Of a stretch of DNA of 61,996 nt, positions 22,041-29,815 are shown piece by piece. The notes under the pieces were generated by a model. The model did no database searches and was not told the DNA's origin. It was given only the letters and a program-made list of their open reading frames with translations. Location: the NCBI RefSeq assembly GCF_022695985.1, contig NZ_JAAPBF010000021.1, forward strand, positions 1 to 61,996. The letters are read 5' to 3'. The stretch comes from Streptomyces sp. NP-1717 (GTDB lineage Bacteria > Actinomycetota > Actinomycetes > Streptomycetales > Streptomycetaceae). Both the position numbers and the translations under genes were made by a program. Each line of letters opens with the position of its first letter. The stretch's first letter is position 1.

Positions 22041-22523
22041 ATGTCGTACCCGGAACCCCGTCACCTCGGGGACAAGGGCGAGGTCAACGCGGTCTTCCGC
22101 CCCGCGAACACCCCTGCCGACGTGCGGTCCCCGTCCGGGACCGAGACGCACTTCGTGGCCTCCAGTGTGTCCACGGGCGGTGAGTTCGGCCTCTACCGGA
22201 TGGACATGGTGCCCAGGGGCGGCGGCCCCAGCACCCATTTCCACAAGACGATCTCGGAGTCGTTCTACATCCTGGACGGGACGGTCCGGCTGTACGACGG
22301 TGAGCGCTGGATCGACGGGGAGAAGGGGGACTTCCTCTATGTGCCGCCGGGCGGGCTGCACGGCTTCCGCAACGACTCGGACGAGCCCGCCTCCACGCTC
22401 ATCCTCTTCGCTCCCGGCGCACCTCGTGAGGAGTACTTCGAGAAGGTCTCCACGGTCGGCCGGATGACGGACGAGGAGCGCACCGCCTTCTTCCTCAAGC
22501 ACGACACGTACTGGGTGGACTGA
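22041..22523 (+). CDS. Cupin-domain protein
   Basis: A 160-residue single-domain cupin. Cupin motif 1 is THFHKTISESFYILDG, matching H-x-H-x4-E-x6-G, and motif 2 is GDFLYVPPGGLHGFRN, matching G-x5-P-x-G-x2-H-x3-N, so all four metal ligands are present (two His and Glu in motif 1, His in motif 2). Such proteins range from dioxygenases and isomerases to sugar sensors, so the reaction is not predictable. The ATG at 22041 has GAAGGAG at 6 bases. It may share a transcript with the small membrane protein; the next gene, a GntR regulator, has its own promoter region. Confidence 0.9.
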   Translation: MSYPEPRHLGDKGEVNAVFRPANTPADVRSPSGTETHFVASSVSTGGEFGLYRMDMVPRGGGPSTHFHKTISESFYILDGTVRLYDGERWIDGEKGDFLYVPPGGLHGFRNDSDEPASTLILFAPGAPREEYFEKVSTVGRMTDEERTAFFLKHDTYWVD

Positions 22524-22637
22524 CGACGGCGGCGGCGCGGACCCCTCGCCCACTTCGCGGAGCCGGATCCGGTGGCAAAGACCCTGCGCAGACCACCTGC
22601 CCTCACTCCGGGTGAATCCATGGCCCATGCTTGCGGT

Positions 22638-22676
22638 CAACAACAAACGGTTGCCAGGGTGTTGCTGTCTGTCAAC
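22638..22676. promoter_or_regulatory. Paired CAAC/GTTG dyads upstream of the GntR gene
   Basis: CAAC-N8-GTTG (22638-22653) is followed by GTTG-N8-CAAC (22661-22676), so the four half-sites are GTCAAC-like and mirror each other. The block ends 17 bases before the GTG start of the GntR gene and would overlap its promoter. Autoregulation by the GntR protein is inferred. Confidence 0.4.
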
Positions 22677-22692
22677 CTGTTGGGAGTGGCCC

Positions 22693-23445
22693 GTGGCATT
22701 CGGTGAGCAGCCGGCCTATCTGCGCGTCGCGAGTGATCTTCGGCGGAAGATCGTTGACGGTGCTCTGCCGCCGCACACCCGGCTGCCGTCCCAGGCGCGT
22801 ATCCGCGAGGAGTACGGCGTCTCGGACACGGTCGCCCTGGAAGCCCGCAAGGTGCTGATGGCGGAAGGGCTCGTCGAGGGCCGCTCCGGGTCGGGGACCT
22901 ATGTGCGCGAGCGGCCCGTGCCGCGCCGTATCGCCCGCTCCGGCAACCGCCCGCCCTCCGGCGCCAACCCCTTCCGGCAGGAGCAGGCCGACGACGGGGT
23001 GCACGGTACGTGGGAGTCGAGCAGCGACCGGGACGCGGTGCCGCCGGAGATCGCCACACGCCTGGGTATAGAACCCGGCGACCCGGCGATGCGCACGCGC
23101 TATGTCTTCAGGGACGCGGGGGAGCCGATGATGCTCTCCACCTCCTGGGAGCCCCTGGAGGTCACGGGACGCACGCCGGTGATGCTTCCCGAAGAGGGCC
23201 CGCTCGGGGGCAGCGGGGTCGTGGAGCGGATGGCCGCCATCGGCATCGTGGTGGACAACGTGGTCGAGGAGGTCGGCGCGCGCCCCGGGCTGGCGGAGGA
23301 GCTTCTGTCGCTCGGCGGTGTGCCCGGCCATGTGGTGATGGTCCTGGAGCGGACCTACTACGCCTCCGGCCGCGCGGTCGAAACGGCGGACATGGTCGTG
23401 CCGGCGGACCGGTACCGCATCGCCTACCACCTTCCGGTCAGATGA
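22693..23445 (+). CDS. GntR-family transcriptional regulator (HutC/UTRA type)
   Basis: A 250-residue repressor-like protein. The winged helix-turn-helix spans about residues 8-72 (YLRVASDLRRKIVDGALPPHTRLPSQARIREEYGVS...GLVEGRSGSGTYV), and the UTRA effector-binding domain about 105-248, ending ETADMVVPADRYRIAYHLPV. The GTG at 22693 has GGGAG 6 bases upstream; an open frame extends further but without homology. It precedes a SPOR-like protein, a NUDIX protein, an anti-sigma-like kinase and a SpoIIE-type phosphatase on the same strand, an arrangement I recall from other streptomycetes. The effector is unknown. Confidence 0.9.
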   Translation: MAFGEQPAYLRVASDLRRKIVDGALPPHTRLPSQARIREEYGVSDTVALEARKVLMAEGLVEGRSGSGTYVRERPVPRRIARSGNRPPSGANPFRQEQADDGVHGTWESSSDRDAVPPEIATRLGIEPGDPAMRTRYVFRDAGEPMMLSTSWEPLEVTGRTPVMLPEEGPLGGSGVVERMAAIGIVVDNVVEEVGARPGLAEELLSLGGVPGHVVMVLERTYYASGRAVETADMVVPADRYRIAYHLPVR

Positions 23446-23650
23446 CGTTCCGCTGAGTCCCGGCCGGCCGCAGTGATCTCCTCAGCTTTCCGCGACCACG
23501 ATGTGCCGCCTCAACAGGGCCTCGGGCAAGGGGAGATGCCGAGCGCGTTTACGGGTGCGCCCTCGGGGGTCCGAATCTTCTTGGCCAGATGTGTACCTCT
23601 TTGTATAAACACGCATCCTCTGAGTGAAGGTCAGGCGTAGGGTCGGGCAT

Positions 23651-23716
23651 ATGCGGATCGGAGTTACCAGGAGATCGTCCGAGTGGTACGGGCCGACGGC
23701 GGGAGGGGCGCGATGA
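23651..23716 (+). CDS. Possible leaderless 21-codon ORF overlapping the SPOR gene start
   Basis: An ATG at 23651 opens 21 codons (starting MRIGVTRR, ending GGAR) and stops at a TGA whose last bases overlap the next gene's ATG as ATGA (23713-23716). A TAGGGT hexamer lies exactly 7 bases before the ATG, the spacing expected for a leaderless transcript. The product is basic with no hydrophobic segment. It could be a leader peptide coupling translation to the SPOR protein, or chance; no ribosome site precedes it. Confidence 0.4.
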   Translation: MRIGVTRRSSEWYGPTAGGAR

Positions 23717-23892
23717 CCGACGGCGGCGCTGTACTTCCCTGGCTGGTGATACGTCAGGACGACAACGGAAACCGGTACCGCGTGGGCAGGTACGCCACGA
23801 AGGACGAGGCGCAGAAGATGGCCGACGGCCTCGGCGGCAACGGTCACAAGCAGCTCTACTGGGTCGAGCGCCTGGGACAGAACGGCCGCTGA
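23713..23892 (+). CDS. SPOR-like small protein
   Basis: A 59-residue protein, MTDGGAVLPWLVIRQDDNG and onwards, whose centre (RYRVGRYATKDEAQKMADGLGG) has the beta-alpha-beta pattern of SPOR-type domains annotated in streptomycetes. It lacks a signal peptide or membrane helix, so peptidoglycan binding is doubtful and it may be a small regulatory or DNA-adjacent protein. The ATG at 23713 has GGAGGGG at 4-5 bases and overlaps the end of a possible 21-codon ORF. It lies downstream of the GntR gene and may be its target. Confidence 0.8.
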   Translation: MTDGGAVLPWLVIRQDDNGNRYRVGRYATKDEAQKMADGLGGNGHKQLYWVERLGQNGR

Positions 23893-23958
23893 CCTCGCGG
23901 ACTCCGGACCGGGCCCCCTCGTCGGACGCGCACCGTCCCTCGCGTTACGCTCCGGCAC

Positions 23959-24378
23959 ATGAGTGAGGGCGGAGCTGCAACGGTCTTGATCGACACAGTC
24001 GCGTGGGTCCGGGTGGAGCAGGGCAGGATCCTCTGCGCGCGTTCCCGTGGGAAAGATGTGTTCTACATCCCCGGCGGCAAGCGCGAAGGCACGGAGACCG
24101 ATCTGGAGACCCTGCTCCGCGAGGTCGAGGAAGAGCTGGCCGTGGCTGTCCTTCCGGCCACGACGGCCCATCTGGGTACGTACGAGGCCCAGGCCCACGG
24201 CCAGCCGGACGGTGTCGTCGTCCGGATGAGCTGCTACTCCGGTGATTACCGGGGTACGCCGGCCGCCAGCAACGAGATCGAGGAGATCCGCTGGCTCGCC
24301 TACGGCGACCGTGGCCTGGTGGCCCCCGTCGACCAGCTTCTCTTCGACGACCTCAGGGACTCGGGGGAGCTGACATGA
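23959..24378 (+). CDS. NUDIX hydrolase
   Basis: A 139-residue NUDIX-fold protein. The NUDIX box starts at about residue 40, GKREGTETDLETLLREVEEEL, matching G-x5-E-x7-RE-U-x-EE, although the usual glycine near the end of the motif is alanine (EELAV). The metal-binding glutamates are intact, so hydrolysis of a nucleoside-diphosphate derivative is likely. The protein starts at ATG 23959 after a run without a strong ribosome site. It sits in the conserved GntR-SPOR-NUDIX-kinase group. Confidence 0.88.
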   Translation: MSEGGAATVLIDTVAWVRVEQGRILCARSRGKDVFYIPGGKREGTETDLETLLREVEEELAVAVLPATTAHLGTYEAQAHGQPDGVVVRMSCYSGDYRGTPAASNEIEEIRWLAYGDRGLVAPVDQLLFDDLRDSGELT

Positions 24379-24467
24379 GCCTCCGTCAAGATACGTCCTC
24401 CCGGATTCCGGGTATGTGCTGACCAACCCCCCTATAAAGGGCATGGGTCTGTTGTCGGTCTGGGGAA

Positions 24468-24893
24468 GTGGTCGGCTTGATCGAGGCGGAGAGTACCTAC
24501 GCCGAGTGGACCTTCCCTGCCGAGCCGGATGCCGTACGTACCGCACGCCACGCGGTACGCGACGCCCTCGGCGTCTGGCGTCTCGACCACCACGTTCGCG
24601 ACTCTGCCGTTCTGCTGGTCAGTGAGCTGGTTACCAACTCCTTGCAGTACACGTCGGGCCCGATCGGTGTCAGGCTGGCTGTTGTTTCCGTCTGCGCCGC
24701 GGGCCTCCCCGGTGCCGCACTGCTGGTGGAGGTGTCCGATCCGCTCCCCGATCCGCCGACCGTGAGGTCTCCCGGCCCTGATGACGAGGGTGGCCGCGGT
24801 ATCCAGCTCGTCGCTTGCTCCGCGCGCCGTTGGGGTACACGCCGGGGGAAGACGGGTAAGACGGTGTGGTTCGAGCTACCGCTCCCTGGTTAG
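24468..24893 (+). CDS. HATPase_c anti-sigma-like serine kinase
   Basis: A 141-residue single-domain protein of the RsbW/SpoIIAB-like class widespread in streptomycetes. The N-box is SVLLVSELVTNSLQY-like (ALLVSELVTNSLQYT at about 46-60), the G1 box DDEGGRGIQLV at about 104-114, and the C-terminal strand KTGKTVWFELPLP. It probably binds and phosphorylates an antagonist or holds a sigma factor. The GTG at 24468 has GGGGAA very close upstream; a TTG at 24477 is an alternative. It is followed after 146 bases by the large SpoIIE-type phosphatase, which could reverse its phosphorylation. That pairing is inference from order. Confidence 0.85.
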   Translation: MVGLIEAESTYAEWTFPAEPDAVRTARHAVRDALGVWRLDHHVRDSAVLLVSELVTNSLQYTSGPIGVRLAVVSVCAAGLPGAALLVEVSDPLPDPPTVRSPGPDDEGGRGIQLVACSARRWGTRRGKTGKTVWFELPLPG

Positions 24894-25039
24894 GAGTGAG
24901 GAGGGACAACGATCACATGGTTCTCGGCTCAAAAAGAACGAGACAGTGCTGTGATCGTGAACGCCGTGCCTGTCCGGGCCGTAGTGCTGAATACTGCGGG
25001 GATGGCCGGTCCGGTGCGTGAGCTGGAGGGGACGGTCGC

Positions 25040-27598
25040 GTGAGCGAGATATCTGGAACGGCGGGCGACGTCGTGTGGCAGAGCAGTCCACCCGGCTCGA
25101 TCTATGACTACATAAGGGTCGCTTCCTTCTCGATCGGTCCCGACGGGCTGGTCGACCAGTGGAGTCTGCGAGCCGCTGAGCTGTTCGGGATCGCCCCCGA
25201 AGAGGTCAGGGGCAAGGACCCGGTCGAGGTGTTCGTGCCTTCCGACCTGCGTTCGCGGGGGCACAGCAAGATCGCCGAGATCCTCGACGGCAAGGAATGG
25301 ACCGGACTGGTCCCGTTCCAGGTGCCGGGCGAACTCGGGCTTCACGGCCTCGCCGAGATCTATGTGATGCCCAGCGAGACGGAGAACGGTGAACGGGCCG
25401 CGCTCTGCATCGTCGTGGACGTCCGCGCCCTCCGTCAGATCGAGATGGAACTCGCCTCCTCGCAGGCTATTTTCGGCCAATCTCCCTTCGGCTTCGTGCT
25501 GTTCGGCACAGACCTCACCGTCCAGCGGGCCAATCAGCGGTTCGCCGCGGTCTTCGGCGGCGCGGCGGACGACCACCGAGGGCGTACCGTCCACGACTAT
25601 CTCTCCCGCCCCGAGGCGGAACGGCTGAGTGCTTCCCTCAAGAGGGTCCTGGAGACCGGAGACCCCGCCACCGACATCCAGATAGTCGGCGTCGTCCCCG
25701 GCGGCAAGGAACGCAGGCACTGGTCGGTCAACCTGTACCGCGTGCTCAGCGGAGCCGGCCGCACCATCGGGGTCGCCGGACTCGGCAGCGACGTCACACG
25801 CCGTCAGATCGCCGCACGCGAAGCCGCGAGTGCCCGTCGCAACCTCGCGATCCTCAACGAGGCGAGCGCCCGCATAGGCAACTCCCTCGACCTGGAGACC
25901 ACCGCCAAGGAACTCCTCGACGTCGCCGTCCCCGGCTTCTGCGACCTCGCGTCCGTCGACCTCTATCAGGGGCTGCTGACCGGCGACGAGGCTCCGCCCG
26001 GACGCGGCGGCTCCACCGGCTCCGAATCCGGCGGCGGCAGTGCCACCCTGCGGCGCGTCGCCTTCGCCAGCGCCGTCGCCGACGCGCCTCTGCTCGGAGC
26101 CGATCTGACGGGTGAGGGAGCGGTCGAGCCGCCTTCGGTGGGCTCCGTCCACCGGTATCCCTTCAACTCGCCCTGCGCGAACGCTCTGCGTACCGCCCGG
26201 GTCCAGACGGTGCCCGGCGGGGCCGGCAGCCTCATCCAGTCCACCTTCGCCGTGCCGATGGTCGCGCACGACACCGTCGTCGGCCTCGCCCAGTTCTCCC
26301 GGACCAAGGGCAGCGAGCCCTTCGGGGAACGGGACCGCGCCCTCGCGGTGGAACTCGCGGCGCGCGCCGCCGTCTGCATCGACAACGCCCGCCTCTACCG
26401 GAGGGAGCACGAACGCGCGCTGATACTGCAGCGCAGTCTGCTCCCGCCCGGTGACCCCGAGGCCGCCGGGCTGGACATAGCCTGCCGCTATCTGCCGGGG
26501 AACACCGCCACCGAGGTCGGCGGCGACTGGTTCGACGTCATCGAACTGCCGGGCCACCGGACCGCGCTCGTCGTCGGCGACGTCATGGGACGCGGACTGC
26601 GCGCCGCCGTCGCCATGGGCGAGTTGCGCACCGCCGTACGCACCCTGGCACTGCTCGACCTGGAGCCCGCCGAGGTCCTCTCCGCGCTCGATGAGATCGC
26701 CCGCGGTCTCGGCACCCCGAGCGGCGCCCAGCAGGCCTCGCGCGTCGCCCACAAGTCGCGGGACGCCGAGCTCTCCGAGGTGTATCTCGCGACCTGTGTC
26801 TACGCCGTCTACGACCCGGTCACCCGCCGCTGCACCTTCGCCAACGCCGGACACCCCCCTCCCGTCCTCGTCGAACCCGGTGAGGAGGCGCTGCTCCTCG
26901 ACGTACCGCCTGGGATGCCTCTCGGCGTCGGCGGCGAGCCGTTCGAGCAGGTCGAGGTCGAACTTCCCGAAGACGCACTGCTCGCTCTCTACACGGACGG
27001 TCTCGTGGAGTCCCGTGACCATCCGATCGACGAGGGGCTGACCGCCTTCCGCCGGGCGCTCACCAGTCCCGTACGGCCTCTGGAAGACGTCTGCGACCAC
27101 GTACTCAACACGCTCGACACCCGGCACGGTGAGGACGACATCGCGCTGCTGATGGCCCGCATACAGGGCCTGCCCGCCGACGCCGTCGGCGACTGGCAAC
27201 TGCCGCGCGAGCCACGCTCCGTCGGCCGCGCCCGCGAGGTCGCCCGCGCCCAGCTCCTCTCCTGGGGTCTGGAACCGCTGGTGGACACCGTCGAACTGCT
27301 CGTCAGCGAACTCGTCACCAACGCCATGCGCTACGGCGAGGGTGAGATCAGGCTGCGGCTTCTGCGCGACCGCACCCTCGTCTGCGAGGTCTGGGACGCG
27401 GGCCTCGTACAGCCGCGCAGGCGACGCGCGCGCGACACCGACGAAGGCGGTCGCGGACTCCAACTGGTCGGGCTGCTCAGCGCGGCCTGGGGATCGCGCC
27501 GGACCCCGCGCGGCAAAACGGTCTGGTTCGAACTCGCCCTGCCCGACGGGGACTCGACCGCTGAGCCCACCGTCGAACAACTCCTCAGCATGTTCTGA
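25040..27598 (+). CDS. PAS-PAS-GAF-PP2C-HATPase regulator (SpoIIE type)
   Basis: An 852-residue soluble multidomain sensor. Two PAS domains (about 20-125 and 130-245) precede a GAF domain (about 265-465), a SpoIIE-type PP2C domain (about 480-710; GGDWFD, GDVMGR, YTDGLVE, EDDIALL) and a C-terminal HATPase_c domain (about 725-835; SELVTNAMRYG, DTDEGGRGLQLVG). It can in principle both dephosphorylate and phosphorylate or bind a sigma-factor antagonist, like the similarly built protein at 1831-3786, which lacks PAS. The GTG at 25040 has GGAGGGG 10 bases upstream. The signal sensed is unknown; PAS and GAF point to a small ligand, haem or flavin. Confidence 0.9.
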   Translation: MSEISGTAGDVVWQSSPPGSIYDYIRVASFSIGPDGLVDQWSLRAAELFGIAPEEVRGKDPVEVFVPSDLRSRGHSKIAEILDGKEWTGLVPFQVPGELGLHGLAEIYVMPSETENGERAALCIVVDVRALRQIEMELASSQAIFGQSPFGFVLFGTDLTVQRANQRFAAVFGGAADDHRGRTVHDYLSRPEAERLSASLKRVLETGDPATDIQIVGVVPGGKERRHWSVNLYRVLSGAGRTIGVAGLGSDVTRRQIAAREAASARRNLAILNEASARIGNSLDLETTAKELLDVAVPGFCDLASVDLYQGLLTGDEAPPGRGGSTGSESGGGSATLRRVAFASAVADAPLLGADLTGEGAVEPPSVGSVHRYPFNSPCANALRTARVQTVPGGAGSLIQSTFAVPMVAHDTVVGLAQFSRTKGSEPFGERDRALAVELAARAAVCIDNARLYRREHERALILQRSLLPPGDPEAAGLDIACRYLPGNTATEVGGDWFDVIELPGHRTALVVGDVMGRGLRAAVAMGELRTAVRTLALLDLEPAEVLSALDEIARGLGTPSGAQQASRVAHKSRDAELSEVYLATCVYAVYDPVTRRCTFANAGHPPPVLVEPGEEALLLDVPPGMPLGVGGEPFEQVEVELPEDALLALYTDGLVESRDHPIDEGLTAFRRALTSPVRPLEDVCDHVLNTLDTRHGEDDIALLMARIQGLPADAVGDWQLPREPRSVGRAREVARAQLLSWGLEPLVDTVELLVSELVTNAMRYGEGEIRLRLLRDRTLVCEVWDAGLVQPRRRRARDTDEGGRGLQLVGLLSAAWGSRRTPRGKTVWFELALPDGDSTAEPTVEQLLSMF

Positions 27599-27720
27599 CC
27601 CCGGACCCTGCCCCTCGGCCGGCCCACGAGAACGGGTCGGCCGGATCGGATGCGCCGTATCCGCAGGCCGAGGCAGTGCTCGACCAGGGCGTCCGGCGAC
27701 GAGTCCGCCGGCTCTTGCCT

Positions 27721-27789
27721 CTCCACGGTCCTCGGCTTCTCCGTCTCCGTCATGCCGCTCATCAAGTCGCGAATGAGCTGGTCGAGCAT
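27721..27789 (-). pseudogene. Probable remnant of a pspA-like gene
   Basis: Directly after the stop of the TPM-type gene (TGAGGATG), the minus strand encodes RMLDQLIRDLMSGMTETEK. Actinobacterial PspA/IM30 proteins have a segment that I remember as KMLDQLIRDYTNSIAEAEQ near residue 32, and the match continues conservatively after the identical core. The preceding 30 PspA residues and the long coiled coil are absent; downstream the frame is Arg/Pro-rich and runs antisense into the SpoIIE-type gene. PspA is a usual partner of TPM proteins in streptomycetes, which supports the reading. A chance match over so short a stretch is possible. Confidence 0.45.
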
Positions 27790-27791
27790 CC

Positions 27792-29675
27792 TCAGAAACG
27801 GCCGCCGCCCATCCGGCCGCGAGTGCCGACGCCGCCGAAACTGCCAGGACCAGCACCGCCGCCGCCCTCACGGCCTCCGCCGAAATCCCCGCCAAAGCCC
27901 TCACCCCCGCTCATTCCACCTCCGCCGCCGAACGGGCCGCCGAAGATGATCCCGCCGAGCACGGCACCACCGAGCCCGCTTTCTGCCTCTGATACACCGC
28001 CGGGGCCGGACCGGTTCCCGAACGACCGCACATCGTGCTCCGCGAGGCTCTGCGCCCGCCTGGCCAGGGCGTCCGCGTGCTGCGCCTCGCCCAGCGCAGC
28101 CGGCGCATCGCCCAGCCCCGTCAGCGTTCCGGCCTGTTCGAGCTGCCGCCGGGCCTCCGCCAGCCGGGTGCGAGCCTCGCCGCCCACCCCGCCCCGATGT
28201 GTCGCGATGTAGTCGGTGGCGGCGCCGACGGCCGAGCGGGCGCCGAGCATCGCCAGGTCGAGCAGCGCCCACGCCCGGCTTTCCCCCTCTTCGCGGGCGC
28301 GCGCGCCCGCGAGGGCATCGTCCAGCGCCGCGTTCGCCTCCTCGACCCGGCGCAGGGCGCCGATCGGGTCGTACCGCCCGGCGGCCTGCTCCCGCCGTAC
28401 GTCGGCGACCACCGTCTCGGCATGTGCGATCCGCCCCTCGAGATCGGCCGTGGACTTCTCCTCCGCCGTGGCTTCGAGCACCCGGCGCCCGTCCGCGAGG
28501 TCCGTCTCCGTCTCGATGAGCGAGCCGGGGACACGGCCGGCGGCCTCGGCGAGTTCGAGCGAGCGCCGCTCCACCGCGTCGACCAGGGCTGTCGCCTGCA
28601 CGACCGCGCTCTCGGCCGCCCGTACGTACACACCGGCGAGCCGGTTGTCGCCCGACTCGATGGCGCGTCGCGCGTCGCCCAGATTCCTCGTCGCGAACAT
28701 CACCCGGTCCTCGGCCTGTTCGACGGCACTCCCGACCGGGGCCGAAGCCGGGTCCGCGTACCGCTCACGCATCGCGGCGAGTGTGGCGGCGGCAGTCACG
28801 GTCCTGCCCGAAAGCTCGCGGAACGCGCTCTCGGCGGCGGTCAGCGCTTCCGGGGCGCTGTGCTCCATGGCGCGCAGCCGGTCGAAGTCCGCCGACTCCG
28901 CGTCCAGCCGGCTGTTCGCGTCGGTGCACCGAGCGATGATCTCGTCCAGCATGCGACGCCGGGTCACGTCGTCCTCCGCAGACGCGTCGTCGAGCTGCTG
29001 ACGCAGTCGGAAGGCGGCCGCCAGCTCGCCTTTCGCGTATGTCACGGCGTCCTGGAACGGCCGAGTGGTGTCCTCGCCGAACCGGGCCGTCACGAAGCCG
29101 AGTTCCTCCTGGCTGGTGTGGACGGCGTCGTCCGTGTCCACGAGGGCCAGCGCCGCACGCCGGTCGAGTTCCGGCAGTGAGGTCCGCGTGGGCCGCCCCG
29201 GCTCTCCCCAGCCATCCCGCCCGCCCTGCGGCGTCGTACGGGTCGAGGCTCGGCGTCTGCGTTTGATGGAGGTGTACGCGGCGAGGACCGCCGCGCAGCC
29301 CACCAGGACGACAGGCAGGACGAGCGCGCTGCCCGACCTGTTCGAGGAGACGTCGTCGTCGGGATCCACCGTGCCGGGGGTGGCGGTGGGCGTGGAGACG
29401 GGTGCGCGGGCCGCGGCCACCCGGTCCTCCGCGAGGGGACCGTCGGCGGCGAAGCGTGTGTACTGCCGGTCGAAGGACGCGGTGCCCGCCCTCTCGAGGT
29501 CGGCAAGGGCACCGGCCTTGCCGGTGGTCTGTTCCTGGCGCGAGAGAGTGACGGGACCTTCGGCGCGGGCGCCCGGCGACGCGGCGGGCATCAGCAGCCA
29601 CCCGGCCGTCACCAGCAGGGCCAGGAGGCTCCGGCCGGCCGTACGAGTCCGGTCGCGGCTTGCTGTCCGTCTCAC
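27792..29675 (-). CDS. TPM-type membrane protein lacking most of its TPM domain
   Basis: A 627-residue exported protein: signal peptide (1-38), a short extracytoplasmic part, one transmembrane helix (about 116-136, ALVLPVVLVGCAAVLAAYTS) followed by a basic stop-transfer RRRR, a long helical, coiled-coil-rich cytoplasmic region (about 165-560), and a Gly-rich tail ending GGGRF. This is the architecture of streptomycete TPM proteins, but the roughly 120-residue TPM fold between GPVTLSRQEQ and the TPTATPGT linker is reduced to about 35 residues, of which FDRQY resembles a middle strand. The start is GTG 29675. It is convergent with the large SpoIIE-type gene. The remaining protein may still act as a membrane-tethered coiled coil. 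Confidence 0.8.
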   Translation of the reverse strand: MRRTASRDRTRTAGRSLLALLVTAGWLLMPAASPGARAEGPVTLSRQEQTTGKAGALADLERAGTASFDRQYTRFAADGPLAEDRVAAARAPVSTPTATPGTVDPDDDVSSNRSGSALVLPVVLVGCAAVLAAYTSIKRRRRASTRTTPQGGRDGWGEPGRPTRTSLPELDRRAALALVDTDDAVHTSQEELGFVTARFGEDTTRPFQDAVTYAKGELAAAFRLRQQLDDASAEDDVTRRRMLDEIIARCTDANSRLDAESADFDRLRAMEHSAPEALTAAESAFRELSGRTVTAAATLAAMRERYADPASAPVGSAVEQAEDRVMFATRNLGDARRAIESGDNRLAGVYVRAAESAVVQATALVDAVERRSLELAEAAGRVPGSLIETETDLADGRRVLEATAEEKSTADLEGRIAHAETVVADVRREQAAGRYDPIGALRRVEEANAALDDALAGARAREEGESRAWALLDLAMLGARSAVGAATDYIATHRGGVGGEARTRLAEARRQLEQAGTLTGLGDAPAALGEAQHADALARRAQSLAEHDVRSFGNRSGPGGVSEAESGLGGAVLGGIIFGGPFGGGGGMSGGEGFGGDFGGGREGGGGAGPGSFGGVGTRGRMGGGRF

Positions 29676-29759
29676 ATTTGGGAGGCTATGTCCGGCTCCT
29701 GCTGTCCGCGACCGGACGGGTGAGGCCCGCGGAGGCGGGCGAAGTGCCTGGTCGGCGCC

Positions 29760-29800
29760 GGTCCGACCGGCGCCGCGGACGGGGCGGTGCCGGTCGGACC
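29760..29800 (-). terminator. Strong terminator after the glycoamylase-like gene
   Basis: GGTCCGACCGGC (29760-29771) pairs perfectly with GCCGGTCGGACC (29789-29800), extended inward by one wobble and two GC pairs to a 15-bp stem with an 11-base loop. It begins 16 bases after the minus-strand stop. An alternative 9-bp hairpin (29753-29775, CGGCGCCGG/CCGGCGCCG) shares one arm. Confidence 0.85.
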
Positions 29801-29815
29801 CTGGGACTGCGGGGA

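Noticed and set aside
22638..23716. Integrated plasmid control region (pSAM2-like KorSA/pra)
   Set aside because: A GntR gene followed by a small gene recalls such elements, but no integrase, replication or transfer gene or tRNA-derived att site is present.
24929..27904. 991-codon minus-strand open frame
   Set aside because: It is antisense to the PAS-PAS-GAF-PP2C-HATPase gene, which has clear domains.
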